A DNA stretch of 64,000 bases, from positions 62,001 through 126,000 of the forward strand of contig CAVUIJ010000019.1 in assembly GCA_963741505.1 (NCBI GenBank), read 5' to 3'. The notes beneath the pieces are model-generated. The model saw nothing but the letters and a program-made list of their open reading frames with translations, was not told where the DNA came from and searched no databases. The translations under genes and the position numbers were made by a program. This DNA comes from JAKFWF01 sp963741505 (lineage in GTDB: Bacteria; Pseudomonadota; Alphaproteobacteria; Rhizobiales; Hyphomicrobiaceae). Shown one piece after another: positions 25,477 through 34,667 of the stretch (positions are counted from its first letter, which is position 1; every line of letters begins with the position of its first letter).

Positions 25477-26003
25477 TCGCGCTCTATCGGCGGCTGCTGG
25501 GCGAACGCTTCGAAGAGCTGCCGGCGCAGGTCCAGGCGCTGCACGACGTCACGGCGCAAGTCACTTGGACCGGCCGCGCCGATGTCGAGCGCGGGAAGAG
25601 TATCGCGACTCGCCTGCTGGCAACTGTGTTCGGGTTGCCGCCGGCCGGCCGCGATCTGCCGCTTTCGGTAACATTCACGCCGCTGGGCGAGGGCGAGACC
25701 TGGACCCGAACCTTCGGGTCGAAGCCGTTCACATCGACGCAATCCGCCGCGCGATCGCAGCTGCACGAGCGCGTCGGGCCGGTGGTGCTGCGTATGACGC
25801 TGCAGCCAGATGCTACTGGCTTGAGCCTCGCGCTCGTTGCCGCGCGTCTATTCGGGGTTCCGGTGCCACCGCCGCTGCTGCCTCGCGTCAGGACCCGCGA
25901 GAGCGAGCGCGATGGTCGCTATCGTTTCGAGGTCGAGGCGGTCATGCCGGTGCTGGGGCTGCTGGTGCGCTACGACGGTTGGCTTGAGCGCGCGGCGAGA
26001 TAG
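25473..26003 (+). CDS. DUF4166 domain protein
   Basis: A 176-residue DUF4166 protein: YRRLLGERFEELPAQVQALH at the start, TPLGEGETWTRTFGSKPFTS in the middle and VPPPLLPRVRTRESERDGRY near the end. In many bacteria this domain is fused to a saccharopine-dehydrogenase-like domain; here they are separate genes joined by an ATGA overlap, which supports a shared function. The reaction is unknown. Its 3' end overlaps the converging mocA-like gene by 34 bases. Confidence 0.85.
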   Translation: MIALYRRLLGERFEELPAQVQALHDVTAQVTWTGRADVERGKSIATRLLATVFGLPPAGRDLPLSVTFTPLGEGETWTRTFGSKPFTSTQSAARSQLHERVGPVVLRMTLQPDATGLSLALVAARLFGVPVPPPLLPRVRTRESERDGRYRFEVEAVMPVLGLLVRYDGWLERAAR

Positions 26004-26614
26004 GCCGCCAGTTCTTGCGGTGTGTCTATGTCGGCGCTGGGGCCGTCGCCGGCGATCGTGACGCCGATTGCGTGATCGCCCTCGGCCGCGATCAACCGCT
26101 TGCCGCCCTGGTCACCGGTCAGGAGGCGCAGTTGAGCGAACAGCCGGCGCGGCCAGATCACCGGATTGCCCTGGCGGCCGTCGCCGAGCACGGGATGGAC
26201 GACGCGGTCGCAGCCGCCAGCGATGAAGCGTCGCCGCAGCGTCGCAACGAGTGCGGCATCGACCGCCGGCATGTCGCCTTGCGCGATCAGCACGCCGTCG
26301 ATTCCGTCGCCGAGCGCTGCGGTTCCGGCTGCGATGGAAGTGCCCATGCCCTCGTCGTGGCGCTGGTTGTGAACGATGAGACGGCTGGCGCCCGCAGCCG
26401 CAGCCGCGATCCGCTCCGCCTGGTGACCGGTGACGACAATGACCGGCGCAACGCCACCGGCCTCGACCGCCTCGATCACGCGGACGAGCAGTGGCCGGCC
26501 ATCGATATCGACCAACAGCTTGTTGTCGCGGCCAAATCGCGTCGACGAGCCGGCAGCGAGGACGATGGCGGCGATGACCGGGGTGCGGTTCGAGCCCATT
26601 GCACCGCCGCTCAC
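25970..26614 (-). CDS. MocA/MobA-like nucleotidyltransferase (molybdenum cofactor maturation)
   Basis: A 214-residue NTP-transferase. AAIVLAAGSSTRFGRDNKLL is the GxG-type nucleotide-binding start; VIVVTGHQAERIAAA, DEGMGTSIAAGTAALG, GVLIAQGDMPAVDAALVA (the metal Asp) and GRQGNPVIWPRRLF follow. This matches MocA-type enzymes that attach CMP or GMP to molybdopterin. It overlaps the xdhC stop by ATGA, so the two are co-translated, a standard pairing for maturing xanthine-dehydrogenase/CODH-type molybdoenzymes. No such enzyme is in the window. Confidence 0.88.
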   Translation of the reverse strand: MSGGAMGSNRTPVIAAIVLAAGSSTRFGRDNKLLVDIDGRPLLVRVIEAVEAGGVAPVIVVTGHQAERIAAAAAGASRLIVHNQRHDEGMGTSIAAGTAALGDGIDGVLIAQGDMPAVDAALVATLRRRFIAGGCDRVVHPVLGDGRQGNPVIWPRRLFAQLRLLTGDQGGKRLIAAEGDHAIGVTIAGDGPSADIDTPQELAAYLAARSSQPS

Positions 26615-27648
26615 TTTTTCTTCGGCTTTGGACCGCGCACCGCGCCGATCACCTCGGCCATCACCGACACCGCGATCTCAGCCGGTGTCTGGGCGCCGAT
26701 GTCGAGGCCGATCGGGCATTTGATCCGGGCGATCTCGGCAGCCGTGAAGCCGGCCTCGGTCAGCCGCTCGGTGCGCTTTGCGTGATTGCGCGAGCTGCCA
26801 AGCGCGCCGATGTAGAGGCAGTCGGAGCGCAACGCCACCTTCAACGCCTCGTCGTCGATGTGGGCGACGTGGGCGAGGACGACCAGCGCCGTATAGGGGT
26901 CGAGTCCGATGCGCGGCAGCGCATCCTGCGGCCACTCTGCGTGCAGCGTGACATCGGGGAAGCGGTCGGCCGCGGCAAAGGCGGTGCGCGGGTCGATCAC
27001 CATCACCTCGTAGCCGGCGATCTTGGCGATCTGGGTCACGATCTGGGCGATGTGGGTGGCGCCGATCACAAGGATGCGGGCTGGCGGTACGAGGGCGTGC
27101 AGGAACACGTCGCCTTCGGACGTTTCCTCAAGTGCGCTTTTGGCCGAGCGGAAGCGCGCCGCGATCGGCTCCGGCACGTCCTTCTGGCCGCGTTCGAAGA
27201 TCTGCCTGCTGCCATCGGCGAGCCGTGTGCGCAGAACGAGCCCGGTGCGGGCGGACCGCGCCGCGATCGCCTTGTCGAGCAGCTCGAGACCGCCGCTGTC
27301 GGCGGCAAGCCGTTCGATGAACACCCGCACCTTGCCGCCGCAGGGAAGACCAACGCTCCAGGCGGTTTCATCAGCGACGCCGAACGCCAAGGTGCGCGGG
27401 GCCTTCGATGCCAATACCTCGCCGGCCTCGGTGATGATCTCGCCTTCGATGCAACCGCCTGAGACCGACCCCTGGAAGCGCATATCGGTCGCGACCGCCA
27501 TCTGGCCGCCGACCGGCACCGGCGCCGAGCCCCAAGTGTCGACCACGGTCGCGAGCGCGACCTGGCCATCGCGCAACAGCCACTCGCGGGCGGCACGCAA
27601 GGTGTCGACCTCGTTTTTCGCTGTCACAACTCCGCCCGGTTCGCTCAT
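26611..27648 (-). CDS. xdhC: XdhC family molybdoenzyme maturation factor
   Basis: A 345-residue XdhC/CoxI protein. The N-terminal domain shows ALATVVDTWGSAPVPVGGQM, GSVSGGCIEGEI and GLPCGGKVRVFIE, including the conserved Cys pair positions; the C-terminal Rossmann domain shows ILVIGATHIAQIVTQIAKIA, HAEWPQDALPRIGLD, YIGALGSSRNHAKRTERL and the terminal GLDIGAQTPAEIAVSVMAE. XdhC inserts sulfurated Moco into xanthine-dehydrogenase-type enzymes. First gene of the two-gene operon with the MocA-like gene. Complete. Confidence 0.93.
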   Translation of the reverse strand: MSEPGGVVTAKNEVDTLRAAREWLLRDGQVALATVVDTWGSAPVPVGGQMAVATDMRFQGSVSGGCIEGEIITEAGEVLASKAPRTLAFGVADETAWSVGLPCGGKVRVFIERLAADSGGLELLDKAIAARSARTGLVLRTRLADGSRQIFERGQKDVPEPIAARFRSAKSALEETSEGDVFLHALVPPARILVIGATHIAQIVTQIAKIAGYEVMVIDPRTAFAAADRFPDVTLHAEWPQDALPRIGLDPYTALVVLAHVAHIDDEALKVALRSDCLYIGALGSSRNHAKRTERLTEAGFTAAEIARIKCPIGLDIGAQTPAEIAVSVMAEVIGAVRGPKPKKK

Positions 27649-27769
27649 GGTGGTGAGGCCTCATCCATCGATTCGTTACTGGCCGCGTGTGGCAAGGCAG
27701 CGACGCGGACTTTGCATGTCCGTCAGGGCCTCTGGCACGAGCCACTCAAGGAACTCATATAACACGGCG

Positions 27770-28820
27770 ATGGCACGCGCGCGAAACACCGACAAGACCA
27801 CGAGCAAGCGCAGCAGCGCCGGTCGCAACGGCATTGTTGTTCTGGCACGCCGGCTGCTGCTGCTTGGCGTCGTGGTCGTTCTCGCCTTTTTCGGCTGGCT
27901 GCCGGTCGAACGGGCAATACTGCCGCCGCGCGAGGGTGCGCCGATCGCCGCCGCACGCTCGTGGGGCTATCAGCTGCAGAACGTCGGCCTGAAGTCGATC
28001 GCCAATGGCGTCGACGTGCTGGTGGTCGACTACTCGCGCGACGGCTCCGAGCGCCGCGTGCTGCGGCCCGCCGAGATCAATGCGCTACGGACCCGTGGCG
28101 ATGGCTCGAAACGCATCCTGCTTGCCTACTTGTCGATCGGCGAAGCCGAAAACTATCGTTTCTACTGGCAGCGCGACTGGCAGCCGGGCACGCCCGCCTG
28201 GCTCGGGCCGGAGAATTCGGAATGGCGCGGCAATTTTCCTGTCCGCTATTGGCAGCACGGCTGGCGCGATCTCATCATGCAGCCGCAGATCTCGCTGTTC
28301 GGGCGCCTGCGAGAGGCCTGGCAGCCGGCGAGCCGGGCTTATCTCGATCGCATTATCGAAGCCGGCTTTGACGGCGTCTACCTCGATCGCATCGACGCCT
28401 TCGAGCGGTGGGAGGGCGAGAACCCCAAAGCGCAGGCCGACATGGTGGGGTTCGTCCAGGCGTTGTCGGATTACGCCAAGCGGCGGCGGCCTGGATTCCT
28501 GGTGGTGCCGCAGAACGGCGAGGAATTGCTGCGTTTCCCCGACTATCGCCGCGCGATTGATGCTGTTGCCAAAGAGGATCTGGTCTTCGGAGCCAATGGC
28601 GATGGAGAGCCAAACAGTGTCGAGGAGGTGAAAACACGGCATTGCGGAACTCGACCGTCTGAAGGCCGAAGGACGTCCGGTTTTCGTCGTCGAGTACCTG
28701 GCCGATCCAGCCAAGCGCGCCGAGGTTCAACGCCGACTTGCCGGCCGCGGCTACGTCTTGCAGTTCGCCCAGCGGGAGTTGCGCCACACCCCTGAGATGG
28801 CAGCGCCCGAGCCGCGATAG
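27770..28820 (+). CDS. Putative glycoside hydrolase, TM1410/endo-alpha-1,4-polygalactosaminidase type (frameshifted)
   Basis: About 350 residues. A basic N-terminus (MARARNTDKTTSKRSS) and one TM segment (VLARRLLLLGVVVVLAFFGW) anchor a TIM-barrel-like domain: SWGYQLQNVGLKSIANGVDV, ILLAYLSIGEAENYRFYW, FDGVYLDRIDAFERW and the catalytic-type acids of the D-R-I-D segment. The frame breaks at a run of A residues near 28631; dropping one A gives EEVKHGIAELDRLKAEGRPV and continues to TAG at 28818. The substrate is unknown. Confidence 0.82.
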
Positions 28821-28943
28821 CGCTGGCGGCTGCGGCCAAAGCGGCGGCGCTACAACGACCTCCACCGGTTCGTCACCGAAAACCGTGGAAATGGCCTCGA
28901 TTTCGGTCTCGCTCGCGTCACGCGAATCGGACAATTTCAACCT

Positions 28944-29678
28944 ATGCGTGAAAGTGTGAAGCGCGTCGCTGCGCGTCAACTGGCTGGCCTGGCGCTCGCG
29001 GGTCTGCTGGCGATCCCTTTGGCGGTGTTCGGCCCAAGCCACATAAACGCCCAAAAAGGCGATGTATTGCAAGGTGAAGTCAGGATCGTCGACGGCGATA
29101 CGATCGTCCTCGGGGAGACCAGGGTCCGGCTCGAAGGTATCGATGCGCCAGAGACAACCCAAACGTGTGGTCGCCGGTTTGTCGGACAATGGCGCTGTGG
29201 CGAGGAGGCGACCCGGCACCTGGTGCGCCTGATCGGCGCTGAGACCGTCAAGTGCGAAGACCTGGGGCTCGACAAGTACGGCCGCACGCTCGGCCGATGC
29301 TTTGCCGGCAGCACCAATCTCAACGCCGAAATGGTGCGGTCGGGCCATGCCTGGGCGTTCGTGCGCTATTCGCAAGCTTACGTGGCGCAGGAGGCCGAAG
29401 CTCGGGCCGCCCATGCCGGCATCTGGCAGGGAGCTTCGACGCCGGCCTGGGACTTCCGGGCGCGCGCTTGGGCGACGGCCGAGACACAGTCGCCGGACGG
29501 CTGCACCATCAAGGGCAACGTCACCAATGCCGGCCGCATCTACCACATGCCGTGGAGCCCCTGGTACGAGAAGGTGCGCATGGACGACAGTGGTCGCGGC
29601 GCGGCCAAGGGCAAGCGCTGGTTCTGCTCCGAAGACGAAGCGCTCGCCGCCGGCTGGCGCCCGGCGCTGACGCGCTGA
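28944..29678 (+). CDS. Thermonuclease (SNase-like) family secreted protein
   Basis: A 244-residue protein. After a signal or anchor segment (LAGLALAGLLAIPLAVFGPS) comes an SNase domain: GEVRIVDGDTIVLGETRVRL carries the calcium-site Asp, LEGIDAPETTQTCG the catalytic Arg/Asp region, and KYGRTLGRCFAGSTNLNAEM and GHAWAFVRYSQAYVAQEAEA the core. A C-terminal module (DGCTIKGNVTNAGRIYHMPW ... RWFCSEDEALAAGWRPA) resembles the small Cys-containing sunset/excalibur-type add-on. Probably an extracytoplasmic nuclease. Complete. Confidence 0.88.
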   Translation: MRESVKRVAARQLAGLALAGLLAIPLAVFGPSHINAQKGDVLQGEVRIVDGDTIVLGETRVRLEGIDAPETTQTCGRRFVGQWRCGEEATRHLVRLIGAETVKCEDLGLDKYGRTLGRCFAGSTNLNAEMVRSGHAWAFVRYSQAYVAQEAEARAAHAGIWQGASTPAWDFRARAWATAETQSPDGCTIKGNVTNAGRIYHMPWSPWYEKVRMDDSGRGAAKGKRWFCSEDEALAAGWRPALTR

Positions 29679-29726
29679 GCGATCCGACGCCGCAGCTCGC
29701 CTCGTCGCTATCGGTGTCGCTGCGAT

Positions 29727-30008
29727 TCAGCGATCGTCGCCGGCATCGGCGCGGGAGTGAGACAGCGAGCCGTGCTGGACGAACGACGGCAGCGGCAATC
29801 TGGCGGTTGCAACGCTGTCCTGGTGTGGCGCCGGCGGCAATTCCCAAATCAGGCCGGAAAGCGTCAGGCAGATCAGCAACACGAGGGTTATCACAATGTC
29901 GCAGATAAGCTGGGGCTTGCCGATTCTGTGCTCCCGCCAGCAATGCTCGTCAGCAGTATCATTCGAGGAAATCACGTCGGCATTTTCTTCAGCATAATGT
30001 GTTTTCAT
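29727..30008 (-). CDS. Small single-span membrane protein, unknown
   Basis: A 93-residue protein starting MKTHYAEENADVISSNDTAD. The ATG at 30008 has AGGAGAGG a few bases upstream, which makes translation credible. One hydrophobic stretch (ICDIVITLVLLICLTLSGLI, about residues 33-52) is followed by a Pro/His/Ser-rich tail. I do not recognise the family. It converges on the thermonuclease gene. Confidence 0.55.
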   Translation of the reverse strand: MKTHYAEENADVISSNDTADEHCWREHRIGKPQLICDIVITLVLLICLTLSGLIWELPPAPHQDSVATARLPLPSFVQHGSLSHSRADAGDDR

Positions 30009-30234
30009 CGCGGACCTCTCCTGCGAGTTGGTGAGACGGTCGGGACTTACGGGCTTGCTAGTGCATACGAAGGCTCCAAACGAGCCACGATTGCGCTGAT
30101 GAATGCGAGGCACCATGCTCGCGGATGCTGCAACCGTTAGCATTATTTAATACGGCACTTTGTAATTTGCACACATCACATTTTACAGGATCACGTGAAC
30201 GTGCGCGGCGGTGCCGGTCGTCCAGACGTTCGGC

Positions 30235-31234
30235 CTAATTCGATAGGTCCCGTATGACGCGCTCGAGCCCCTTGGTGATGCGCGCTAGCCTTTCGTAGTC
30301 GACCTTGTCCGGCGTGTCCTGCGGCGTGTGGTAGTAGCGATAGCGGAATACCGCGGTGTCGGTGATCATCAGCGCCGGCATGCCGAGCGCCGCGAAACTC
30401 GCATGATCCGACCAGTCGATGCCCTGCACCAAGGCGGGCGCGACAGCACCGATCGTTGGAAATCGGGTGTGCCGGCGGAACTCGCCGATCACCTGGTGCA
30501 TGAAGGCGCGCGACCCGGGCAGCGCGACGAAGGCGATGAAGTTGCCAGCTTTCGGCAGCAAGAGTCCAAATGGCGGGGGATAGCCCTGGCTGCCGGGCTC
30601 GTCTGAGAAGGCGCCGAGCGTTTCCAGCGCAATCATGCCGCTGACCTGTTCGCCGCGCTCGCGCAGCATCGCCGCATACTTGCGGCTGCCCATCAGGTCG
30701 GTCTGGAACCAGGGCGGCTCCTCGTTGACGAAGAACACGAGACGGATGCGCTGCCGCGGAACCGGGCCGGCTTTCAACAGCCGCGCCAGCTCGAGCAGCG
30801 CGCCGACGCCGGTGCCGTTGTCGTTGGCGCCGGGGGCGTCACCGGCCGAGTCGTAATGCGCGCCGATGACGAGGCTCGGCGACGGCTGCGCGATATTGGC
30901 TGGCGCCAGCGTGGCCTCGATATTGGCGACCATATGGCCGAGCGCATCGTAGGATTGGCGCGACGTTTCGAAGCCAAGAGCCGTCAGCTCGCTCTCGATA
31001 TAGGCGGCGGCCTGCTGCAGCGCCGGGTAGTGCCGAGTGTTGTGCGGCTTGTTGGCAACCGCGGTTACGTGGCGGCGCAGGCGGCTCGCCAGCTCCGCCT
31101 CTTCGGCAGTGAGCGGCGGCAAACCGCCTTTATGTGCCGGCCCCGGCACATAAAGAGCTGTACCAGTAGGCCGCAGCGAACAGCGCCGCCAGCAACCCGG
31201 CCACGACCAACACTGATTTGGCGAGCAGCACCAT
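30235..31234 (-). CDS. M28 family zinc aminopeptidase-like protein, membrane anchored (frameshifted)
   Basis: About 333 residues. The N-terminus MVLLAKSVLVVAGLLAALFA is a signal-anchor; the peptidase domain follows with ALQQAAAYIESELTALGFET, zinc ligands in IGAHYDSAGDAPGANDNGTG, FFVNEEPPW and GIDWSDHASFAALGMPALM, and the last His in YYHTPQDTPDKVDYERL. One extra T near 31147, inside a small palindrome TGTGCCGGCCCCGGCACA, separates anchor and domain; removing it joins YWYSSL to VPGPAHKGG. The start overlaps the stop of the upstream MBL gene (TGATG). Probably periplasmic exopeptidase. Confidence 0.87.
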
Positions 31235-32187
31235 CACCCCTGCAGCGCCGCCCACATTTCGCGATCGCGCACGTCGGTCCACACCACCGGATGATCGATG
31301 CCGCGGGCTTCGTCGTAAGCGCGCGAGACATTGAACGGCAGGCAATGCTCATAAATCGCATAATTACCGAACGGGCCGTCCATCGCGGCCCGAACCGCCG
31401 TCATGGTTTCCTTGAGGCTCTTGTTCTGGGCGACGGCCTGCTGCGCCGTTCCGTACAGCGCCGACAGGAAGGCGCGGGTGCCGCCGATCGCGTCGCCGAC
31501 CATTTTCTCGCCGACGAGGGCGTCGCCGCGCCCCGGTACGAGCGCCTTCGGTTTGTAGCCGGAAATCTTGTCGAGCGTGCCGGGCCAGTCGGCGAAGTGC
31601 GCGTCGCCGCAGTAGCAGGCGGAGTGATACTCAACGAGGTCGCCGGAGAACATCACGCCCGAATCCGGCACCCAGGCGATGGTATCGCCGGAGGTGTGGC
31701 CGCGGCCAATCTGGACGATGTCGACGCGGCGGCGGCCCAGCCACAGGGTGATCGCGTCCTTAAACGTCAACGTCGGCCAGGTCAGGCCTGCAGGCACACT
31801 CTCGAGCCCGCGGAACAGGCGCGGGAAACGGCCGATCTCGGATGCCTTGTCCTGCTCGCCGCGCTCGATGATCAGCTTCCGAGTGGCTTCAGATGCCAGG
31901 ATCTCGGACGCGCTGAATGCCGAGGCGCCGAGCACCCGCACCGCATGATAGTGCGACAAAAGCACGTATTTGATCGGCTTGTCGGTGACCGACTTCACCC
32001 GCGCAATCACGTCCTTGGCCATCAGCGGCGTCGCCTGCGCGTCGATCACCATGCAGCAGTCGTCGCCGACGATGACGCCGGTATTGGGATCGCCCTCGGC
32101 GGTATAGGCGTAGAGCCCTTCGCCGATCTTGCCGAAGGTGACCTTCTTTTCGGTCATGTCACCGGTCGATGCGAAATTTGCAGCCAT
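31234..32187 (-). CDS. MBL-fold hydrolase with altered HxHxDH motif
   Basis: About 317 residues. The fold is clear: KIGEGLYAYTAEGDPNTGVI, CCMVIDAQATPLMAKDVI, IGRGHTSGDTIAWVPDSGVM, MFSGDLVEYHSACYCGDAHF and KALVPGRGDALVG. The metal motif reads SHYHAVRVLGASAF rather than HxHxDH, so the usual Asp and second His are absent; a single metal or a non-catalytic role is possible. The start at MAANFASTGD (32187) is a judgement, as an in-frame ATG lies 12 bases upstream. Co-translated with the M28 peptidase. Confidence 0.82.
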   Translation of the reverse strand: MAANFASTGDMTEKKVTFGKIGEGLYAYTAEGDPNTGVIVGDDCCMVIDAQATPLMAKDVIARVKSVTDKPIKYVLLSHYHAVRVLGASAFSASEILASEATRKLIIERGEQDKASEIGRFPRLFRGLESVPAGLTWPTLTFKDAITLWLGRRRVDIVQIGRGHTSGDTIAWVPDSGVMFSGDLVEYHSACYCGDAHFADWPGTLDKISGYKPKALVPGRGDALVGEKMVGDAIGGTRAFLSALYGTAQQAVAQNKSLKETMTAVRAAMDGPFGNYAIYEHCLPFNVSRAYDEARGIDHPVVWTDVRDREMWAALQG

Positions 32188-32355
32188 GGCTCGCGACATC
32201 CTCGTGTTGACGGCTCGTGTTGCCGCCAGACTAGGCCGGCCGATGATGTCCCGCCAGCAATTGTAATTGCAATCGCCTGGACGCTGGGCAAGCCTTCGAA
32301 GCGTCCAAATTGAGTGCTGCAAACGCTGTCGCCGGGCTGCAATCGGGGTGGTATC

Positions 32356-33504
32356 ATGTCATTAGTTCGCTGGCTTGCCGCCGCTGCGGCCTTGCTCCTG
32401 GTGAGCGTACCGGCGGTCGCCGAGAAGCGCGTGGCGCTCGTCATCGGCAATTCAGCCTATGTGCATGCCAACCCGCTGCCCAATCCGGCGAACGATGCCA
32501 ACGACGTCGCCGCCGCCCTCAAGGAGGTCGGCTTCGAGGTGATCCTCGGCCTCGATCTCGACAAGCGCGGCTTCGACATCAAGGTTCGCGATTTTGCCCG
32601 CGCCCTCGATCAGGCCGATGTAGCGCTGTTCTATTATGCCGGCCACGGCTTGCAGGCTTCGGGCCGCAACTACCTGGTGCCGGTCGATGCCCAGCTCAAA
32701 GGCGAGCGCGACCTCGACTTCGAGGGCGTCTCGGCCGATTTCGTGTTGAAGCAGATGGAATTGGAGCGGGCCGGCAAGACCAATATCGTGTTCCTCGATG
32801 CCTGTCGCGACAACCCACTGGCGCGCAACCTCGCCCGCACCATGGGCACGCGCTCGGCCAGCATCGGCTCCGGTCTCGCCCAGGTGCAGACCGGTGTCGG
32901 CACCTTCATTGCCTATTCGACGCAGCCGGGCAACGTCGCAGCCGACGGCCAGGGCCGCAACTCGCCGTTCACTGCCGCGCTCGCCAAGAGGGTCAAGGAG
33001 CCGGGGCGCAATTTGACTTCCGTGATGGTCGATGTGCGCAAGGACGTGTTGTCGGCGACAGGCGGCAAACAGGTGCCGTGGGACCATTCGGCGCTGACCG
33101 GGGACTTCTTTTTCCACCGCGCCTCGGCGCCGGGAATGTTGCCGGGCCAGCAGCCGTCGGTAGCGCCGTCCGATGGTGCGGCGGTACAGCAGCGCCTGCG
33201 TCAGCTCGAGGAGGAACTGAAGAAGAAGTCGGACCCCGAGCAGACGCAGAAGATGGTGACGCTCGCCCAGTCGCGCGAGCGGTTGCGTTCGCTCGATGAA
33301 GCCAACAAGGCCGATCAGAAGCGGATATTTGATTTGCAATACAGCTCCGGCCGCAAGCCGGGAGCGCCATCGGGCGCCGAGCTGTCGATGGAGATCGGCG
33401 CGATCCAGATGCAGATCGGCCGCCGCAGCGTCGAGATGAGATCATTGCGCGAACAGATCGCCAAGCTGGAAGGCGAACTCGGGTTGGCAAAGGCAGCGCA
33501 ATAG
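32356..33504 (+). CDS. Secreted caspase-fold (peptidase C14) protein with C-terminal coiled coil
   Basis: A 382-residue protein. A signal peptide (MSLVRWLAAAAALLLVSVPA, cleavage after VAE) precedes a caspase-like p20 domain: KRVALVIGNSAYVHANPLPN, FYYAGHGLQASGRNYLVPVD with catalytic His97, NIVFLDACRDNP with catalytic Cys150, and FIAYSTQPGNVAADG. After about residue 260 comes a Glu/Lys/Gln-rich helical region (VQQRLRQLEEELKKKSDPEQ ... LREQIAKLEGELGLAKAAQ) predicted to coil. A likely periplasmic cysteine peptidase of the metacaspase-like kind. Complete. Confidence 0.9.
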   Translation: MSLVRWLAAAAALLLVSVPAVAEKRVALVIGNSAYVHANPLPNPANDANDVAAALKEVGFEVILGLDLDKRGFDIKVRDFARALDQADVALFYYAGHGLQASGRNYLVPVDAQLKGERDLDFEGVSADFVLKQMELERAGKTNIVFLDACRDNPLARNLARTMGTRSASIGSGLAQVQTGVGTFIAYSTQPGNVAADGQGRNSPFTAALAKRVKEPGRNLTSVMVDVRKDVLSATGGKQVPWDHSALTGDFFFHRASAPGMLPGQQPSVAPSDGAAVQQRLRQLEEELKKKSDPEQTQKMVTLAQSRERLRSLDEANKADQKRIFDLQYSSGRKPGAPSGAELSMEIGAIQMQIGRRSVEMRSLREQIAKLEGELGLAKAAQ

Positions 33505-33726
33505 TGATTATGCGGTTTCGTTTGAAACAGCGACGGATGGTTTATCTCCGTGAGGCCGACGATCAAATGCACATCGATCGGACAAGCAATCTCTTTCGGT
33601 GCGATTACGGACAATTCCGACAAGCGGGCAGACCGCAATTTGTCCACACTCGTGAGACCATTCTTGGTCGCTACTTGTGTTGGACATTCGATTAGATATG
33701 AGCATTGCGCACAAAGGAGGCTGTTG

Positions 33727-34488
33727 ATGCCCCACGAGCTGAGGCGCCTGCTGAATACACACGAGTTCCTGCAGCAGGCGCTGAGAGACTACAAATCGGT
33801 CATGAGCAAGGAGCACCTCGAAGGCCTGCGCCGGGATCAGGATCGTGTGTTCGGCCAACTCGTCAATTACGTATCGATCCATCCGCAGGTGACGTTGGCG
33901 CAGCTCAATTTCCTGCTGTGCGGCCTTGCGGAAATGGCCGCGAACAAGAAGCAGGCGGAAACACTGCGACAGACATGCCTTGCGACCGCAGAGCGTCTGG
34001 CGGGAAGCGGCAACGCCTCGCCCGGGTCCCATCCCGCCGGGCAGCCCAGCGGGAGTGTCGGCACACTGTCGGAGCCCACCCCATTGGCAGGTGGAATGCC
34101 ACTTACAGGGCGCGAAACGTGGCTGCTCGATGGCATCAGCGACCGCGCTGCAATCTGCGACCGGGAATACCGGTACCTGTTCTCGAACCGGGCCAATGCA
34201 GATTTCCATCGCAAGTCCCTCGCCGACATGGTCGGCAAACCGGCGGTAACGATCGTCGGCAAGAGGCGGTTCGAGGAGTTAACTGTTCCGGCGATGGAAA
34301 AGTGTTTCGCGGGGCAATCGCTTTCGTTCCCGGTGTCGTATATATCCGGTAACAGAACAATGACCTATTCCATCAGTTGCGAGCCCGTGCGTGACGATGT
34401 CGGAGACGTCGTCGCAGCTATTTGCATCAGCCGCGACATCTCGAATTATGCGATCAGATCCACTGTACTCTATGAAGTGCCGTCGTAG
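33727..34488 (+). CDS. PAS-domain protein without output domain
   Basis: A 253-residue protein. The start is fixed by AAGGAGG 7 bases before the ATG. Residues 1-95 form a helical region (MPHELRRLLNTHEFLQQALR ... TLAQLNFLLCGLAEMAANKK) I do not recognise. A Gly/Pro/Ser linker follows, then a PAS domain (TWLLDGISDRAAICDREYRY, SLADMVGKPAVTIVGKRRF, SYISGNRTMTYSISCEPVRD, VVAAICISRDISNY). No kinase, cyclase or DNA-binding domain follows the PAS. It may sense a ligand and act through protein contact. Confidence 0.75.
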   Translation: MPHELRRLLNTHEFLQQALRDYKSVMSKEHLEGLRRDQDRVFGQLVNYVSIHPQVTLAQLNFLLCGLAEMAANKKQAETLRQTCLATAERLAGSGNASPGSHPAGQPSGSVGTLSEPTPLAGGMPLTGRETWLLDGISDRAAICDREYRYLFSNRANADFHRKSLADMVGKPAVTIVGKRRFEELTVPAMEKCFAGQSLSFPVSYISGNRTMTYSISCEPVRDDVGDVVAAICISRDISNYAIRSTVLYEVPS

Positions 34489-34667
34489 GTGGTGGCTGCC
34501 GATCTGCACGCCACCGCGTTGCCGCGGTCCGATTTGAATTGAGCGCAACGGGCGGCATTGCAGCCGTGGTGGCCATCGGCGCCTCGAGGCGGTCCGCGCC
34601 CGCCACGCGCAGGCACCACGCATTTTCCCGGGCATGGCGGCACCAGGCATCGATTGACGCCTATCGC

